Shown here one piece after another: positions 28,369 through 37,634 of a stretch of 64,000 bases of DNA (position 1 is its first letter; each line of letters begins with the position of its first letter). The stretch comes from Paenibacillus polymyxa (GTDB lineage: Bacteria > Bacillota > Bacilli > Paenibacillales > Paenibacillaceae): the NCBI RefSeq assembly GCF_018614975.1, contig NZ_JAGGNR010000015.1, forward strand, positions 1 through 64,000, in the 5' to 3' direction. The translations under genes were made by a program, and so were the position numbers. The notes under the pieces were generated by a model, which had not been told where the DNA came from, ran no database searches, and saw nothing but the letters and a program-made list of their open reading frames with translations.

Positions 28369-29085
28369 ATGGAAATAGTGAAAGATAGTTTGCTGGTTGC
28401 AGGAAGGATTTTTACGATTTTCCCTCTCTTGCTCATTGTAGGTATGTTCATGGGCAAACGATCCGTTGGGGAACTGCCTGTGTTCGACTTTCTGGTCGTC
28501 CTTAGTTTGGGAGCTGTTGTAGGTGCTGATATTGCTGATCCCAAAATTGAGCATATCCATACCGCGGTGGCGATCATATTAATCGGTCTTACACAGCGGC
28601 TCGTTTCTGTTCTGACGATTAAATGGAGAAAATTTGGAAACCTTATCACATTTGAACCAACTGTTGTTGTAAGTCAAGGCCAGCTCATTGTCCCCAACCT
28701 GATAAAAGTAAAATATTCGGTGGACAACATTCTTCAAATGCTGCGTGAACGAGATATATTTCATCTAGGCGATGTTGATTTCGCCATACTGGAGGCTAAC
28801 GGCAAGCTGACCGTTTATAAAAAAGAATCAAAATCTGCTCCCTCTCTTGAAGATTTGGGCCTGGTCAAGCAAAAGAAGAGCGCCTCCTACCCTTTGATCA
28901 TAGAAGGGAAAGTATATGAAGACACCCTGGCCTATGTTCAAAAGGATACCACATGGCTTGCATCCCAACTTCAAACACGAGGACTACGTCAGGACGACAT
29001 CTTTTTTGCATCTGTAGATGACAACGGTGAGCTGTATATCTCAGAGAAGCATTCATCTGCGAAGCTTCCCCCTATTCATCATTGA
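28369..29085 (+). CDS. YetF/YdfR-like DUF421 membrane protein
   Basis: About 238 residues from ATG 28369 (the frame is open from 28288; GTG 28360 is an alternative). Three N-terminal TM helices (about 5-80), including the family motif GKRSVGELPVFDFLVVLSLG, followed by two tandem cytoplasmic DUF421/YetF alpha-beta units with paired repeats (FEPTVVVSQGQL; YPLIIEGKVYE). Members are widespread in spore formers; function is not established. Stand-alone gene, 114 bp after araR. Confidence 0.85.
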   Translation: MEIVKDSLLVAGRIFTIFPLLLIVGMFMGKRSVGELPVFDFLVVLSLGAVVGADIADPKIEHIHTAVAIILIGLTQRLVSVLTIKWRKFGNLITFEPTVVVSQGQLIVPNLIKVKYSVDNILQMLRERDIFHLGDVDFAILEANGKLTVYKKESKSAPSLEDLGLVKQKKSASYPLIIEGKVYEDTLAYVQKDTTWLASQLQTRGLRQDDIFFASVDDNGELYISEKHSSAKLPPIHH

Positions 29086-29211
29086 ATGAACACAGTGTGG
29101 AATCCACTCCTCATCACGAGTCGCCGAATATCCTATTTCCTGCAGCATGACAAATAGTCGCACAGACCTTGGTCCATACGACTTAATTGGTTTAATCTAC
29201 CTTCGGCATTG

Positions 29212-30351
29212 CTACTTCCAGAGCTCTTCGGCAATTTCCTTAATGAAGGCAAGCTTGCGCCACTGTTGTTCCTCAGTCAGATGGTTGCCTTCTTCCGTGG
29301 AAGCGAAGCCGCATTGCGGGCTCAGGCAGATTCGATCCAGATCAACATATTGTTTGGCTTCCTCAATCCGTTTCAGAATATCTTCCTTGTTCTCCAACTC
29401 TCCGAATTTGGAAGAGAAGAGGCCAAGTACAACCTGCTGATTATCCTTCAGGAAACGAAGTGGCTTGAAATCACCTGCCCGTTCCGTATCAAACTCCAGA
29501 TAGAATCCAGAGTAGTTATCGATACTCAGAAGTGTCTGCGCAATTGGCTCGTAACCCCCACCAACCCCTGCAAATGTCGAAACATAATTACCGCGGCAGA
29601 CATGAGTGGTTACCACGAGGTCTTCCGGCAGGCCAGATACCACATCTTCGTTCAGTTTTGCGAGTTCGTTTGCGTACTCTTCCACATTAACGCCAATCTG
29701 CTCCATCACTGTGATGAACTGTTGGTCACACAATGCACCCCACGTGCAATCATCAATCTGGATGCTGCGGCAGCCGGCTTCATAGAAGGCCAGGATGGAT
29801 GCTTTGTACGCCCCAGCAATGTCTGAGAGAAGCTCTTGGCGGTTTGGATAGATGGCCTGTGTGCTTTCCTTATTATCCGCCCGGTCCAATTCGAATAGGA
29901 ACTGTGCAGCTGCCGGGATGGATTGACGGGCAACAACGTCTTCCCCAGCGGCTTCTTTCAAGAAGGCGTAATGCGCTACAAATGGATGACTGCTGTAGCT
30001 GATTTTGCCGCTCAGACGAGCTGTTTCCGGTCTGGATGTCGCACCGTTGAATCGGTAGCCTTCCTCAATGATTGTCCGCTCAACACCATCTAGTCCCCAG
30101 AAAAAGTCCAGATGCCACCAAGAGCGGCGGAATTCGCCGTCCGTTACAGCCTGAAGGCCAACCTCTTTTTGTTTCTGTACAAGTTTCACAATCTCGGCAT
30201 TCTCCACTTCGTTCAACTGTTCCGTGGTAATTTCGCCGTTCTGGTATTTTAATCGGGCATCCTTCAACACACTTGGGCGCAGGAAACTGCCCACAATATC
30301 ATATCGAAATGGAGTGACGGTTCGTTGTTTAGGCTTGGTTTGTACGCTCAT
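29212..30351 (-). CDS. MetE-like methyltransferase (YxjG/YxjH family)
   Basis: 379 residues, equal to the length of Bacillus YxjG/YxjH, which correspond to the catalytic C-terminal half of cobalamin-independent methionine synthase. Motifs: VGSFLRPSVLKDAR near the N-terminus; His and Cys metal ligands in TTHVCRGN (central) and the final LSPQCGFAST with a zinc Cys. Probable role: methyl transfer to homocysteine or a related thiol from a methylated donor. In Bacillus these genes follow an S-box riboswitch; none is recognisable in the 190-bp leader here. Confidence 0.85.
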   Translation of the reverse strand: MSVQTKPKQRTVTPFRYDIVGSFLRPSVLKDARLKYQNGEITTEQLNEVENAEIVKLVQKQKEVGLQAVTDGEFRRSWWHLDFFWGLDGVERTIIEEGYRFNGATSRPETARLSGKISYSSHPFVAHYAFLKEAAGEDVVARQSIPAAAQFLFELDRADNKESTQAIYPNRQELLSDIAGAYKASILAFYEAGCRSIQIDDCTWGALCDQQFITVMEQIGVNVEEYANELAKLNEDVVSGLPEDLVVTTHVCRGNYVSTFAGVGGGYEPIAQTLLSIDNYSGFYLEFDTERAGDFKPLRFLKDNQQVVLGLFSSKFGELENKEDILKRIEEAKQYVDLDRICLSPQCGFASTEEGNHLTEEQQWRKLAFIKEIAEELWK

Positions 30352-30428
30352 AGTTTAATCTCCCCGTTTATTATTATAGAATTAAATATAACATATCCGA
30401 TCGGAATAACTGTTCTACGAAAGAGTAA

Positions 30429-30463
30429 TAGCCCGCTATAGGTATTAGCTATAGCGGGCTATT
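30429..30463. terminator. hairpin terminator between the glycosyltransferase operon and the MetE-like gene
   Basis: ATAGCCCGCTATAG pairs perfectly over 14 bp with CTATAGCGGGCTAT. It lies downstream of the minus-strand operon ending at 30544. Its T-tract is stronger on the plus strand (TATTTTAAG). Confidence 0.6.
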
Positions 30464-30543
30464 TTAAGCGGACTCTATATAGAAGTCATGTATTCCATCT
30501 GACCAGACCGGATATCCGGAACAGGGTCTCACCATCTATGTTC

Positions 30544-32397
30544 TCAAGTCAACGTAAGAACAATCTGATCCCCGGAACGGGAGATTTTGTAGATCCCTTC
30601 CTGCATGTCGATGCCATAATGTTTTTTCAGCAAATACTTCGCATTGAGGTCTGTCTCTACAACAACCAGATAATCGTAGCCGCTCAACAGGTTGTCCATA
30701 TTGTCCTCATAGAACAACACAATCCCGTCCACATGAGGAGCATACAAGAAATACTTCCCTACATATTGCATGTAATAGTTCGTGACCTGCTGGTCCCTAT
30801 CTGAAGCGTAGAAGAGATATCTGTTGTTATCCTCTTGCCCACCTGGGTACCACCGATCACCAGTAACCGCATGAATCTTGTACGGGAGCGTTGTATCATA
30901 GCTTTGGGCAATAGACACGATACCATTATATTCGGATAAAAGGATGGTGGCCGCAACCGCCATACAGCCGATAATGCCTTTCTGATAATGACCTTTTGTC
31001 TCAACTGTCTTAAAGGATTGATAATCTGGTACTTCACCAATCCGATAGTGGAATGATCGCTCCAAGTCGATCGCAGCGCACAACACCAGCCCACCGGCGA
31101 ATAGCACCACGATACTCGATGCATAACGCTCAAATCCAGCCAGGACAATTGCTTCATCCAATGGCATGGAGAAGAGATACAACGCCAGAATACCCGCATA
31201 ATACAGTAACAGAACAACGTCCAACGCAATTAATGCTTTCCACAAGTTCCACTTCTTCTTGAGCACAACAACGGCAAATACCGAAGCTCCGATCGCGATA
31301 AGCTGGAAAAGTACAATTCCGAGCACAGGCCTGGACGTGATATCTATGCTTGATTTCAGGAAGAGCGTCAGGATCTCCCATTTCTGTTCTCCTGTCTTGC
31401 CAGCTTGGATCACCGAGGCTGTTCCCTCGAACTTGTTATCAATCCCTTGGAATACCGTCGCCATTCGCCAGCTCCAGCCGAAATATGGAATCAGCGCACC
31501 GCAGATCGTGCCCACCACAGCAAGCGCCGTTTTCCAACTGAACTTTTGCCCGTGCTTTAGCCATGTATATACCAGGAAGATGAGGCCGATGGCTGCAAAA
31601 ATAACCCCTGTGCTTTTGATGATCGTCAGCAACCCGGCAAGCGGAAGAACAATAATACATGCCTTTTTGATCTCATTACGATACTGGTACACAACAGCCA
31701 GGATGGCGAGCGCGTAGATCGGAAGCAAGAAATCCACGAGCAGATTGGTGATCCGAATCGTAAGATTGAAAAACGAAATTGTAGATAACCCGAGTCCGAG
31801 AAAAGCGTACAGAAGAAAGCGTTTCTTCTCCGAAACAATGCCAAACATGGCATAAAAACAGGAAAAGATAAGCAATCCCTGTGCCAAGAGCATTACGGAC
31901 TGGGAGTGCCCCATGAAACGACAGACATAATAAATAAATGACGAAGTCCCGAGCGGATAGTTTTTAAAATCAATCAGGTCGGAGTCTGGCGTCGGAAAGG
32001 CATCTGTACTGAGCATCTGCTTCAATACGATAGCCCAGTGGGAGAAATTATCGTAATGTGTTAATTGGTTCTGAAAGAGTACCAGCAAGAAAACAAAAGT
32101 CCCTGCAAGGAATGAAAATTGGAATATGGAAAAGGACATGCGAAAAGATATACCTTGGCGCAAGGCGCCGACTACACTGCCTCTGTACAGCACCAACCCT
32201 ATAATCAATACGATAACGCTGCCTAAAAAGAGCTGCCCTGCCAAACCACTCAGAAAAACAATGCAGGCAATCGAGGAAAACACAAATACAGGGATGAACT
32301 CCCAACGTAGTGATAGTGCCTTCCGTACAAACTGCATATAACCAAGAAAGGAGAATATCAATAAAACTCCCATCACAAAATGAAGCACAATGAGCAT
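30544..32397 (-). CDS. polytopic membrane protein, GT-C-like (possible glycosyltransferase/flippase partner)
   Basis: 617 residues; ATG after AGGAGAGATAGAG. About 12-13 TM helices in the first ~450 residues, with a soluble C-terminal tail (about 510-617). A conserved-looking extracytoplasmic loop HYDNFSHWAIVLKQM follows early TM helices, as in GT-C glycosyltransferases that use lipid-linked sugars. No confident family assignment. Third gene of an operon with two glycosyltransferases, 11 bp after the PilZ protein gene, so it probably helps make or export a surface polysaccharide (inference). Confidence 0.6.
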   Translation of the reverse strand: MLIVLHFVMGVLLIFSFLGYMQFVRKALSLRWEFIPVFVFSSIACIVFLSGLAGQLFLGSVIVLIIGLVLYRGSVVGALRQGISFRMSFSIFQFSFLAGTFVFLLVLFQNQLTHYDNFSHWAIVLKQMLSTDAFPTPDSDLIDFKNYPLGTSSFIYYVCRFMGHSQSVMLLAQGLLIFSCFYAMFGIVSEKKRFLLYAFLGLGLSTISFFNLTIRITNLLVDFLLPIYALAILAVVYQYRNEIKKACIIVLPLAGLLTIIKSTGVIFAAIGLIFLVYTWLKHGQKFSWKTALAVVGTICGALIPYFGWSWRMATVFQGIDNKFEGTASVIQAGKTGEQKWEILTLFLKSSIDITSRPVLGIVLFQLIAIGASVFAVVVLKKKWNLWKALIALDVVLLLYYAGILALYLFSMPLDEAIVLAGFERYASSIVVLFAGGLVLCAAIDLERSFHYRIGEVPDYQSFKTVETKGHYQKGIIGCMAVAATILLSEYNGIVSIAQSYDTTLPYKIHAVTGDRWYPGGQEDNNRYLFYASDRDQQVTNYYMQYVGKYFLYAPHVDGIVLFYEDNMDNLLSGYDYLVVVETDLNAKYLLKKHYGIDMQEGIYKISRSGDQIVLTLT

Positions 32398-32408
32398 CTC
32401 TATCTCTC

Positions 32409-34700
32409 CTAACCCTCTCTGGTGGAACGATCGGAATGTGGGTGAATCAAATCCGTCAGCAATTGGTCGATCAGGCCCTTCTCCACAATATCATCGATAT
32501 TCTCCACCGAGAGAAGCACTTCGCGCTCACGGGCTGTCGTTTTTCCCGTATGTTGCAAAATGACTTCAATATTACTCTTCGTATAAAAAGTAACGACCGC
32601 TCCTGCCGCAATATCACCATGAAATCCCGTCGCGGAGAAGAAACGATAATTGAAGCTGCGCAGCGTACAGCTGTCATCATTGGTGAAATGAACTGGAAGC
32701 TGAAGGGATAGCCGCGGCATTTTTCGCTGATCCGATCTGGGTTGAACAATCCGTTTTTTTACATTGCGTAACATATCGTCATAAGCCGTATCCCACAGAT
32801 TCATCTGCTCTGGCAATGAGTGTTTACGGTCGTAGATGATTTGCATGTATTGACGGTTATCATTCTCATCAATCGGCTGAACCGTTGCGGAGTAACGCCA
32901 GCCCTCTCCATCCTGTTTCACATAAACGATGACTGCATCGAGGTTGGCCTCATATCGCTCGGTTTTGACAACCAGTGAGATGATCTTCTGCTCAGCCAAA
33001 TAAATGGGATAAGGAACATAGAAGGCAATACCTTGTTCAGATACATCAACCGTCTTGGCCTGATATCGCAGATTGTTGGCTTGGTCGTGAATCGTGACAT
33101 CTTCCTGCGCCCGAATCCGTTCTGTCTCCCGATACGCACGGCGGCCGATCATGAAGAACAGGGCGTAACACAGCGCAATCATGTTATGAATTAGCCAGAA
33201 AATAATGATACTGCTGAAGAACAGCGCAATGCCGTACTTGCCATTGACATACCGAATCACGGCTGCAATGGATAGCAACAGCAAGAAGATATGCGGAAGT
33301 GCATATAAAAGAGCAGACATCCATTGTCGACCACTTGCTCTGCTTTTGTTGGTAACCTTGAATTTCTTCTCACGAATTCCCAGCGTCTCCAGGAGAACCG
33401 GCCAGATCAAATAAGGCATGAATATCGTATCGATAACCTGACTCCATCGCTGATTCCGAATATTGCTGGACAGATATCGCATGGATACACTATAGAAGAA
33501 ATAAGATGGAAGCCAGAATATTAAGATTTGCCAGAAGGTTGTGTTAACAATCTGGAAGTCGAACAACGCAAATAAAATAGGTGCCAAAATGAAAATCAAG
33601 CGGTTAAAGAAGGACCACCAGTATAAGAAACTGCTTAAGTAGGTCACTCTCGTCCAGAAAGGAAGCTTCCCAGATAAGGGCGCACGCGTATTCTGCAGGC
33701 TCTGAATGATCCCCCGTGCCCAACGAATCCGCTGCTTAATCATACTCTTCACTGTTGTTGTTGTCTGCCCGGCAGCTTGAACCTCTTGAGTCGCATAGGT
33801 AATATAACCTTCTTGCTGCAAGCGGATGCTTGTCTCAAAGTCCTCGGTGATCGTATTGAGCGGAAAACCTCCGATGTCTTCCATGCCCTGCCGGGAAATG
33901 ATCGTATTACTTCCTGTATAAGCTACCGCATTGGAGGCATTACGCAGAATGTTCACTTCTCTGGAGAAGAAATCCTGTTCATTCGGAATACCTTGCTCTG
34001 CATACAGGTTGAACTGGAATAGATCCGGATTGTAGAAGCTCTGCGGGGTCTGTACCAGACCAAGCTTGAACTTAGGGTCCATCTCGTCCTGCCTGCGAGG
34101 ACGCCATACCTCATTCTCCTTAATAAACGTGGAGAGCATGAAATAGGGTACCGTTTTCATCAAAAAGGTGTGCTGTGGAATCATATCCGCATCAAACGTT
34201 GCAATGAGCGGCGAAGAGCTTTTGCTCAGTGCATTGTTCAGATTACCAGACTTGGCATCCTTATTTCCGGGAAACCCCAGATATCCCACACCAAATTGTC
34301 TGGCAAGCTCCTCCACCTCTGGTCTTGCTCCATCATCACAGAGATAGATATGAACCTTCCGCTTGTCCGGGTAATCCATGAACGTACAGGCATTAACGGT
34401 TTTATATAACAGATCAACGGGCTCATTATGCGTAGCAATAAATACATCCACATCCGGATAATACTCCGGCGGGACGATTGGAAAATCGAGCTGTGTACGT
34501 TCTTTTTGCATCTTTTGAAAGAATAATTCAAAGGTTGTCAGTACGGTGACCGTCTCAGCCACAATCAGCAGCATACCAAAAATGACGTTCAGCACGCCTT
34601 CACCCCATGGCAACGTAAAGAACGTACGCCAGAGCAAATAAATCGACATCAGGATCATCGTGATGACAAAAAAGATATTCTGCCTTTTTTCGTTTTGCAC
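32409..34700 (-). CDS. cellulose-synthase-like GT2 glycosyltransferase with PilZ domain
   Basis: About 763 residues from GTG 34700. That start has AAGGAGG 11 nt upstream and shares one base with the previous stop (TAGTG). An in-frame ATG at 34733 is possible but less likely. Two N-terminal TM helices, then the GT-A domain with DVDVFIATHNEP, a DxD in TFDADMIP, TEDFETS and the QRIRWARG signature (BcsA-type QxxRW), four to five more TM helices, then a PilZ-like region (about 555-660) and a second beta-rich region. BcsA-type enzymes polymerise and extrude a beta-glycan and are activated by c-di-GMP through PilZ. The canonical RxxxR/DxSxxG signature is only partly recognisable here, so c-di-GMP control is inference. 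Confidence 0.85.
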   Translation of the reverse strand: MQNEKRQNIFFVITMILMSIYLLWRTFFTLPWGEGVLNVIFGMLLIVAETVTVLTTFELFFQKMQKERTQLDFPIVPPEYYPDVDVFIATHNEPVDLLYKTVNACTFMDYPDKRKVHIYLCDDGARPEVEELARQFGVGYLGFPGNKDAKSGNLNNALSKSSSPLIATFDADMIPQHTFLMKTVPYFMLSTFIKENEVWRPRRQDEMDPKFKLGLVQTPQSFYNPDLFQFNLYAEQGIPNEQDFFSREVNILRNASNAVAYTGSNTIISRQGMEDIGGFPLNTITEDFETSIRLQQEGYITYATQEVQAAGQTTTTVKSMIKQRIRWARGIIQSLQNTRAPLSGKLPFWTRVTYLSSFLYWWSFFNRLIFILAPILFALFDFQIVNTTFWQILIFWLPSYFFYSVSMRYLSSNIRNQRWSQVIDTIFMPYLIWPVLLETLGIREKKFKVTNKSRASGRQWMSALLYALPHIFLLLLSIAAVIRYVNGKYGIALFFSSIIIFWLIHNMIALCYALFFMIGRRAYRETERIRAQEDVTIHDQANNLRYQAKTVDVSEQGIAFYVPYPIYLAEQKIISLVVKTERYEANLDAVIVYVKQDGEGWRYSATVQPIDENDNRQYMQIIYDRKHSLPEQMNLWDTAYDDMLRNVKKRIVQPRSDQRKMPRLSLQLPVHFTNDDSCTLRSFNYRFFSATGFHGDIAAGAVVTFYTKSNIEVILQHTGKTTAREREVLLSVENIDDIVEKGLIDQLLTDLIHPHSDRSTREG

Positions 34701-35794
34701 TACAACTGCTTCCTCCTTGCTGCAAATACCCATCTTCGCTGCAATTGGAAACTGAGCAGGAACAGCATGGCATCACAGACGAATTTCGCCAATTTCTCAT
34801 CTACGAAGAGAACGGTATGGAATATATATACACCGGTACTGGAAAGCAAAATCACTACTCCGCATAACGTTAGATAGCGCCATAGACTTCCCTGGCTATC
34901 CTCCTTGCGGAATACAAAGTGTCTGTTCAGTACATAGTTGACCACAATGGAAATCACTCTCGCAATCACGGTTGCAAGCAGAATTCTTAGATAGTGTTGC
35001 TCACCCAACATGGGCCGCAACGCGTCGATCAAAAACCAGGCGATGCCCAAATCAACAACCGAACTGGCCACCGATGATGAAATGAACCGCAGGAAATTGG
35101 AGAACAGCACTCCCATGACCCGAGCACTATCCTGAATCGCTTTAAAATGAGTGCCCGCATTGCCATTCTCATAAATGACTTGGATTGGCATGGTATGAAT
35201 CTGTATGCCAGACTGAATGCACGAGATAAGCATCTGCAGCTCATATTCAAATCGAGTGCCGCGAACATCCTGCATAAACGCAAGTAACCCTGGACCGAAG
35301 GCACGAAGCCCAGTCTGGGTATCTGACAGCTTTTTACCATACAACATGGCAAAAATAAAGGAGGTCATCCGATTGCCTAACAGGGACTTTGGGGGTATAT
35401 TCCCCTCACTGAAGTTCCTTACCCCAAGCACCAATGAGTCCGGATGAAGCCTTGCTTCTTGGGCTATGCGGTATACATCCTCAGCTGCGTGTTGTCCGTC
35501 TGAATCAGCGGTTACAACGAAGGAGGATGCGTCGAACTGTTGACCAATATACTCAAATCCGGTCTTGAGTGCCGCACCCTTCCCCTGATTTTCCGCATGT
35601 GTCAGCAGAGTACAACCGTTCTCACGAAGCTCCTCAAAAATCGACTGGTAGGCCTCACCAGATCCGTCGTCCACAATGACAATATTTGTCAATCCATACT
35701 CTCGCAATTGCCTTACATAGGCTGGAAGTCTCTCATCCGGTTCAAGCGATGGAATGAGGATGATCGTTTCGCCGTTTTGTCTACCTATAATCAT
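34700..35794 (-). CDS. GT2 glycosyltransferase fused to GtrA membrane domain
   Basis: 364 residues from ATG 35794, which has GAGG 11 nt upstream; a TTG at 35809 is also in frame. Residues about 10-225 are a dolichyl-phosphate-mannose-synthase-like GT-A fold (IVIVDDGSGEAYQ, TADSDGQHAAED). Residues about 235-360 form a four-TM GtrA domain. Such proteins transfer a sugar onto undecaprenyl phosphate, and GtrA helps flip it. First gene of the three-gene operon; it probably supplies lipid-linked sugar to the polytopic protein. Confidence 0.85.
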   Translation of the reverse strand: MIIGRQNGETIILIPSLEPDERLPAYVRQLREYGLTNIVIVDDGSGEAYQSIFEELRENGCTLLTHAENQGKGAALKTGFEYIGQQFDASSFVVTADSDGQHAAEDVYRIAQEARLHPDSLVLGVRNFSEGNIPPKSLLGNRMTSFIFAMLYGKKLSDTQTGLRAFGPGLLAFMQDVRGTRFEYELQMLISCIQSGIQIHTMPIQVIYENGNAGTHFKAIQDSARVMGVLFSNFLRFISSSVASSVVDLGIAWFLIDALRPMLGEQHYLRILLATVIARVISIVVNYVLNRHFVFRKEDSQGSLWRYLTLCGVVILLSSTGVYIFHTVLFVDEKLAKFVCDAMLFLLSFQLQRRWVFAARRKQL

Positions 35795-35967
35795 CCTGAT
35801 AAGCCTCAATTCGACATATTTTCACAGATTCTTTTTTGAATATTGTGAGTATAACATCGAAAAGGCATACAGTAAACGAATAACTTGTATATATATTGGT
35901 AAAAAAGTTGCACTCTTTTATAAGCGAATTCATAGGCGAAAAATACTAGTAGAGGGTTAGTCTAGCA

Positions 35968-36201
35968 CTACTCGAACAATTGGACATTCGGCTCTCGTTT
36001 CAGCACATGTACCAGCATGGCATGCAGTTGTCCACGATGGTGATAGAAGTGCGCCTGCGTATCCAGAAGCCACTCAAAGCGTGGATGAACGCCTTCCCAG
36101 AATGCCGTCGTTTCTCGCAAAAGTTCATCTTCTGTCTCCATCGACCGATTGGACATGCTTCGACTTACAAATCTGGACGGATGGCCACTTATGCGGATCA
36201 T
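35968..36201 (-). pseudogene. C-terminal remnant of a DinB-family protein
   Basis: 77 codons. The tail HFYHHRGQLHAML matches the C-terminal metal-binding helix of DinB/YfiT-type four-helix-bundle proteins, normally about 150-170 residues. The N-terminal half is missing, and no start or ribosome binding site is convincing. Probably decayed. Lies between the GT operon promoter and the YheC-like gene. Confidence 0.55.
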
Positions 36202-36250
36202 GAATTTGAATTAGAATTACCGTAGACGATTGAAAAAGGCTGTGATTCCA

Positions 36251-36973
36251 ATGTTATTCGAAAGAGACAAATGGTTACAGTATGGCATTCTGAGCGATGA
36301 GCCCTCTCTCGCAGAACGGTTGCCAGAAACAGAGTTGCTTGAGAAGGATACGCTAACAAAGATGCTTCTTCAATATCCCAGCGTTGTACTGAAACCTCGC
36401 AATGGGAGTTACGGAAGGGATATCCTGTTCATTAGACGAGACGGCGCAAAAGCCTATCGTATTCAAAATGAAAATAACACGGTCACCATGAGAGACAACG
36501 ATCAGTTACTCGATTGGCTCGAACAAACGAACAAAAGTGATGAATATATTGTCCAAAAGCGTCTGCAGCTTGCTCAAATTAAACACAGGCCGTTCGACAT
36601 TCGGATCATGGTTCAGCGCAAAAAAGGCTCCTCGTCCACTTGGAACGTGACAGGTTCCTATGCTAAAGTTGCGGCACAAGGATACCAAGTCACCAATGTG
36701 AATAACCGACCCATTCCAGTGCTTAAGGCACTGAGACTAGCTCGAATTGGAGATCGGCGCTTGCTTGTCAAAGCGGAACAAGTTGCACGATTAGCCGCCA
36801 TACGATTGGGACAGCATTACCCCATGCTTAGACAAGTCGGGTTCGATATAGCCGTTGACAAGAAACGGCGAATTTGGATCATCGAAGGCAATTATCAACC
36901 GGATTTGCGTCCTTTCCGACTCATGAAAGACTCCTTGATGTACCGCAGAATATTATGGTACAAGAAACATTAA
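36251..36973 (+). CDS. YheC/YheD-like ATP-grasp protein
   Basis: About 240 residues from ATG 36251 (AAAAGG 11 nt upstream; a TTG at 36230 adds seven residues). The ATP-grasp fold shows LKPRNGSYGRDI, the paired RPFDIRIMVQRK and a final IIEGNYQPDLRP. YheC/YheD proteins are associated with the spore coat in Bacillus and usually about 350-450 residues. This is a short form, common in paenibacilli. Substrate unknown. Terminator immediately downstream. Confidence 0.8.
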   Translation: MLFERDKWLQYGILSDEPSLAERLPETELLEKDTLTKMLLQYPSVVLKPRNGSYGRDILFIRRDGAKAYRIQNENNTVTMRDNDQLLDWLEQTNKSDEYIVQKRLQLAQIKHRPFDIRIMVQRKKGSSSTWNVTGSYAKVAAQGYQVTNVNNRPIPVLKALRLARIGDRRLLVKAEQVARLAAIRLGQHYPMLRQVGFDIAVDKKRRIWIIEGNYQPDLRPFRLMKDSLMYRRILWYKKH

Positions 36974-36981
36974 AACAAAAA

Positions 36982-37015
36982 AGACGACCTGCCTGCTATC
37001 CCGGGCAAGTCGTCT
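36982..37015 (+). terminator. terminator after the ATP-grasp gene
   Basis: AGACGAC (36982-36988) pairs with GTCGTCT (37009-37015), with inner GCC/GGC pairs. It is followed by TCTCCATATTTC on the plus strand and preceded by A-rich sequence, so it may also end the minus-strand gene at 37057. Confidence 0.7.
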
Positions 37016-37056
37016 CTCCATATTTCGTGCCTAATCTCGATATTAACCCTCTTCGG

Positions 37057-37398
37057 TTATTTCCGGCATTTTCTAATCGCACTTGTAACACGTGTCACTC
37101 GGAACTGATTAACCCCTACCTGTATAATGGCGAACTGGCTGTACGAAGTACCGGAAGAGGTATAAGGTTCAGCCTCAATATTCCCACTCGGTGTTCTAAC
37201 CGTCGCAGTGATTCTAGTTACCAGGCACACACCACGGTCGGAAGATCTCCAAGTCTCGTCACGCTGAACGCTATATCTATCGTTGCTACAAAAGATGGAT
37301 GCATACTCCACTACTCCACTCGCATTAAACGAAGTAGAATTATAGATCTGAACAGGGTCATAACCACCTCTAGGTGCTCCAGGTCTTCTATTTCCCAT
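37057..37398 (-). CDS. small beta-rich protein of unknown function
   Basis: 113 residues from ATG 37398 with a near-perfect AAAGGAGG 9 nt upstream; the longer open frame to 37542 is not needed. Starts MGNRRPGAPRGGYD. The middle is rich in Ser/Thr/Tyr alternating with hydrophobics (beta strands), with two cysteines in the body (IFCSND, RGVCLVTR) and one in the basic tail RKCRK. No signal peptide, no TM helix. Spore-surface or extracellular-fibre association is possible by composition, but no family is recognised. Confidence 0.7.
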   Translation of the reverse strand: MGNRRPGAPRGGYDPVQIYNSTSFNASGVVEYASIFCSNDRYSVQRDETWRSSDRGVCLVTRITATVRTPSGNIEAEPYTSSGTSYSQFAIIQVGVNQFRVTRVTSAIRKCRK

Positions 37399-37544
37399 TC
37401 TCAAAACCTCCTTTTTTATTGATAGTCTATTAAATGCAATTGAATTGTTTTGGTAAGGTATAAATGTGGACAAGGTAGAAAAAGTGTGTTTATACAGTGG
37501 TAGAGGAAAACTAGTAGCTTTGATGTCATAACTCAAACACAAAA

Positions 37545-37572
37545 AACCACCCTTTACTGTGCAAAGGTGGTT
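37545..37572 (-). terminator. minus-strand terminator downstream of the 37635-37871 fragment
   Basis: AACCACC(C)TTT pairs with AAAGGTGGTT (one bulge), followed on the minus strand by TTTTTTGTG. It requires a minus-strand transcript entering from the right. Confidence 0.7.
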
Positions 37573-37634
37573 CGCGAATTATAGATCTACTGTTAGTATC
37601 ATCTTATTGGCCAATTGAGTCGAAACGGTACATA

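Noticed and set aside
30352..30543. Possible S-box (SAM) riboswitch upstream of the MetE-like gene
   Set aside because: Bacillus yxjG/yxjH have one, but the leader here lacks the S-box conserved core. The only hairpin is a simple 14-bp terminator.
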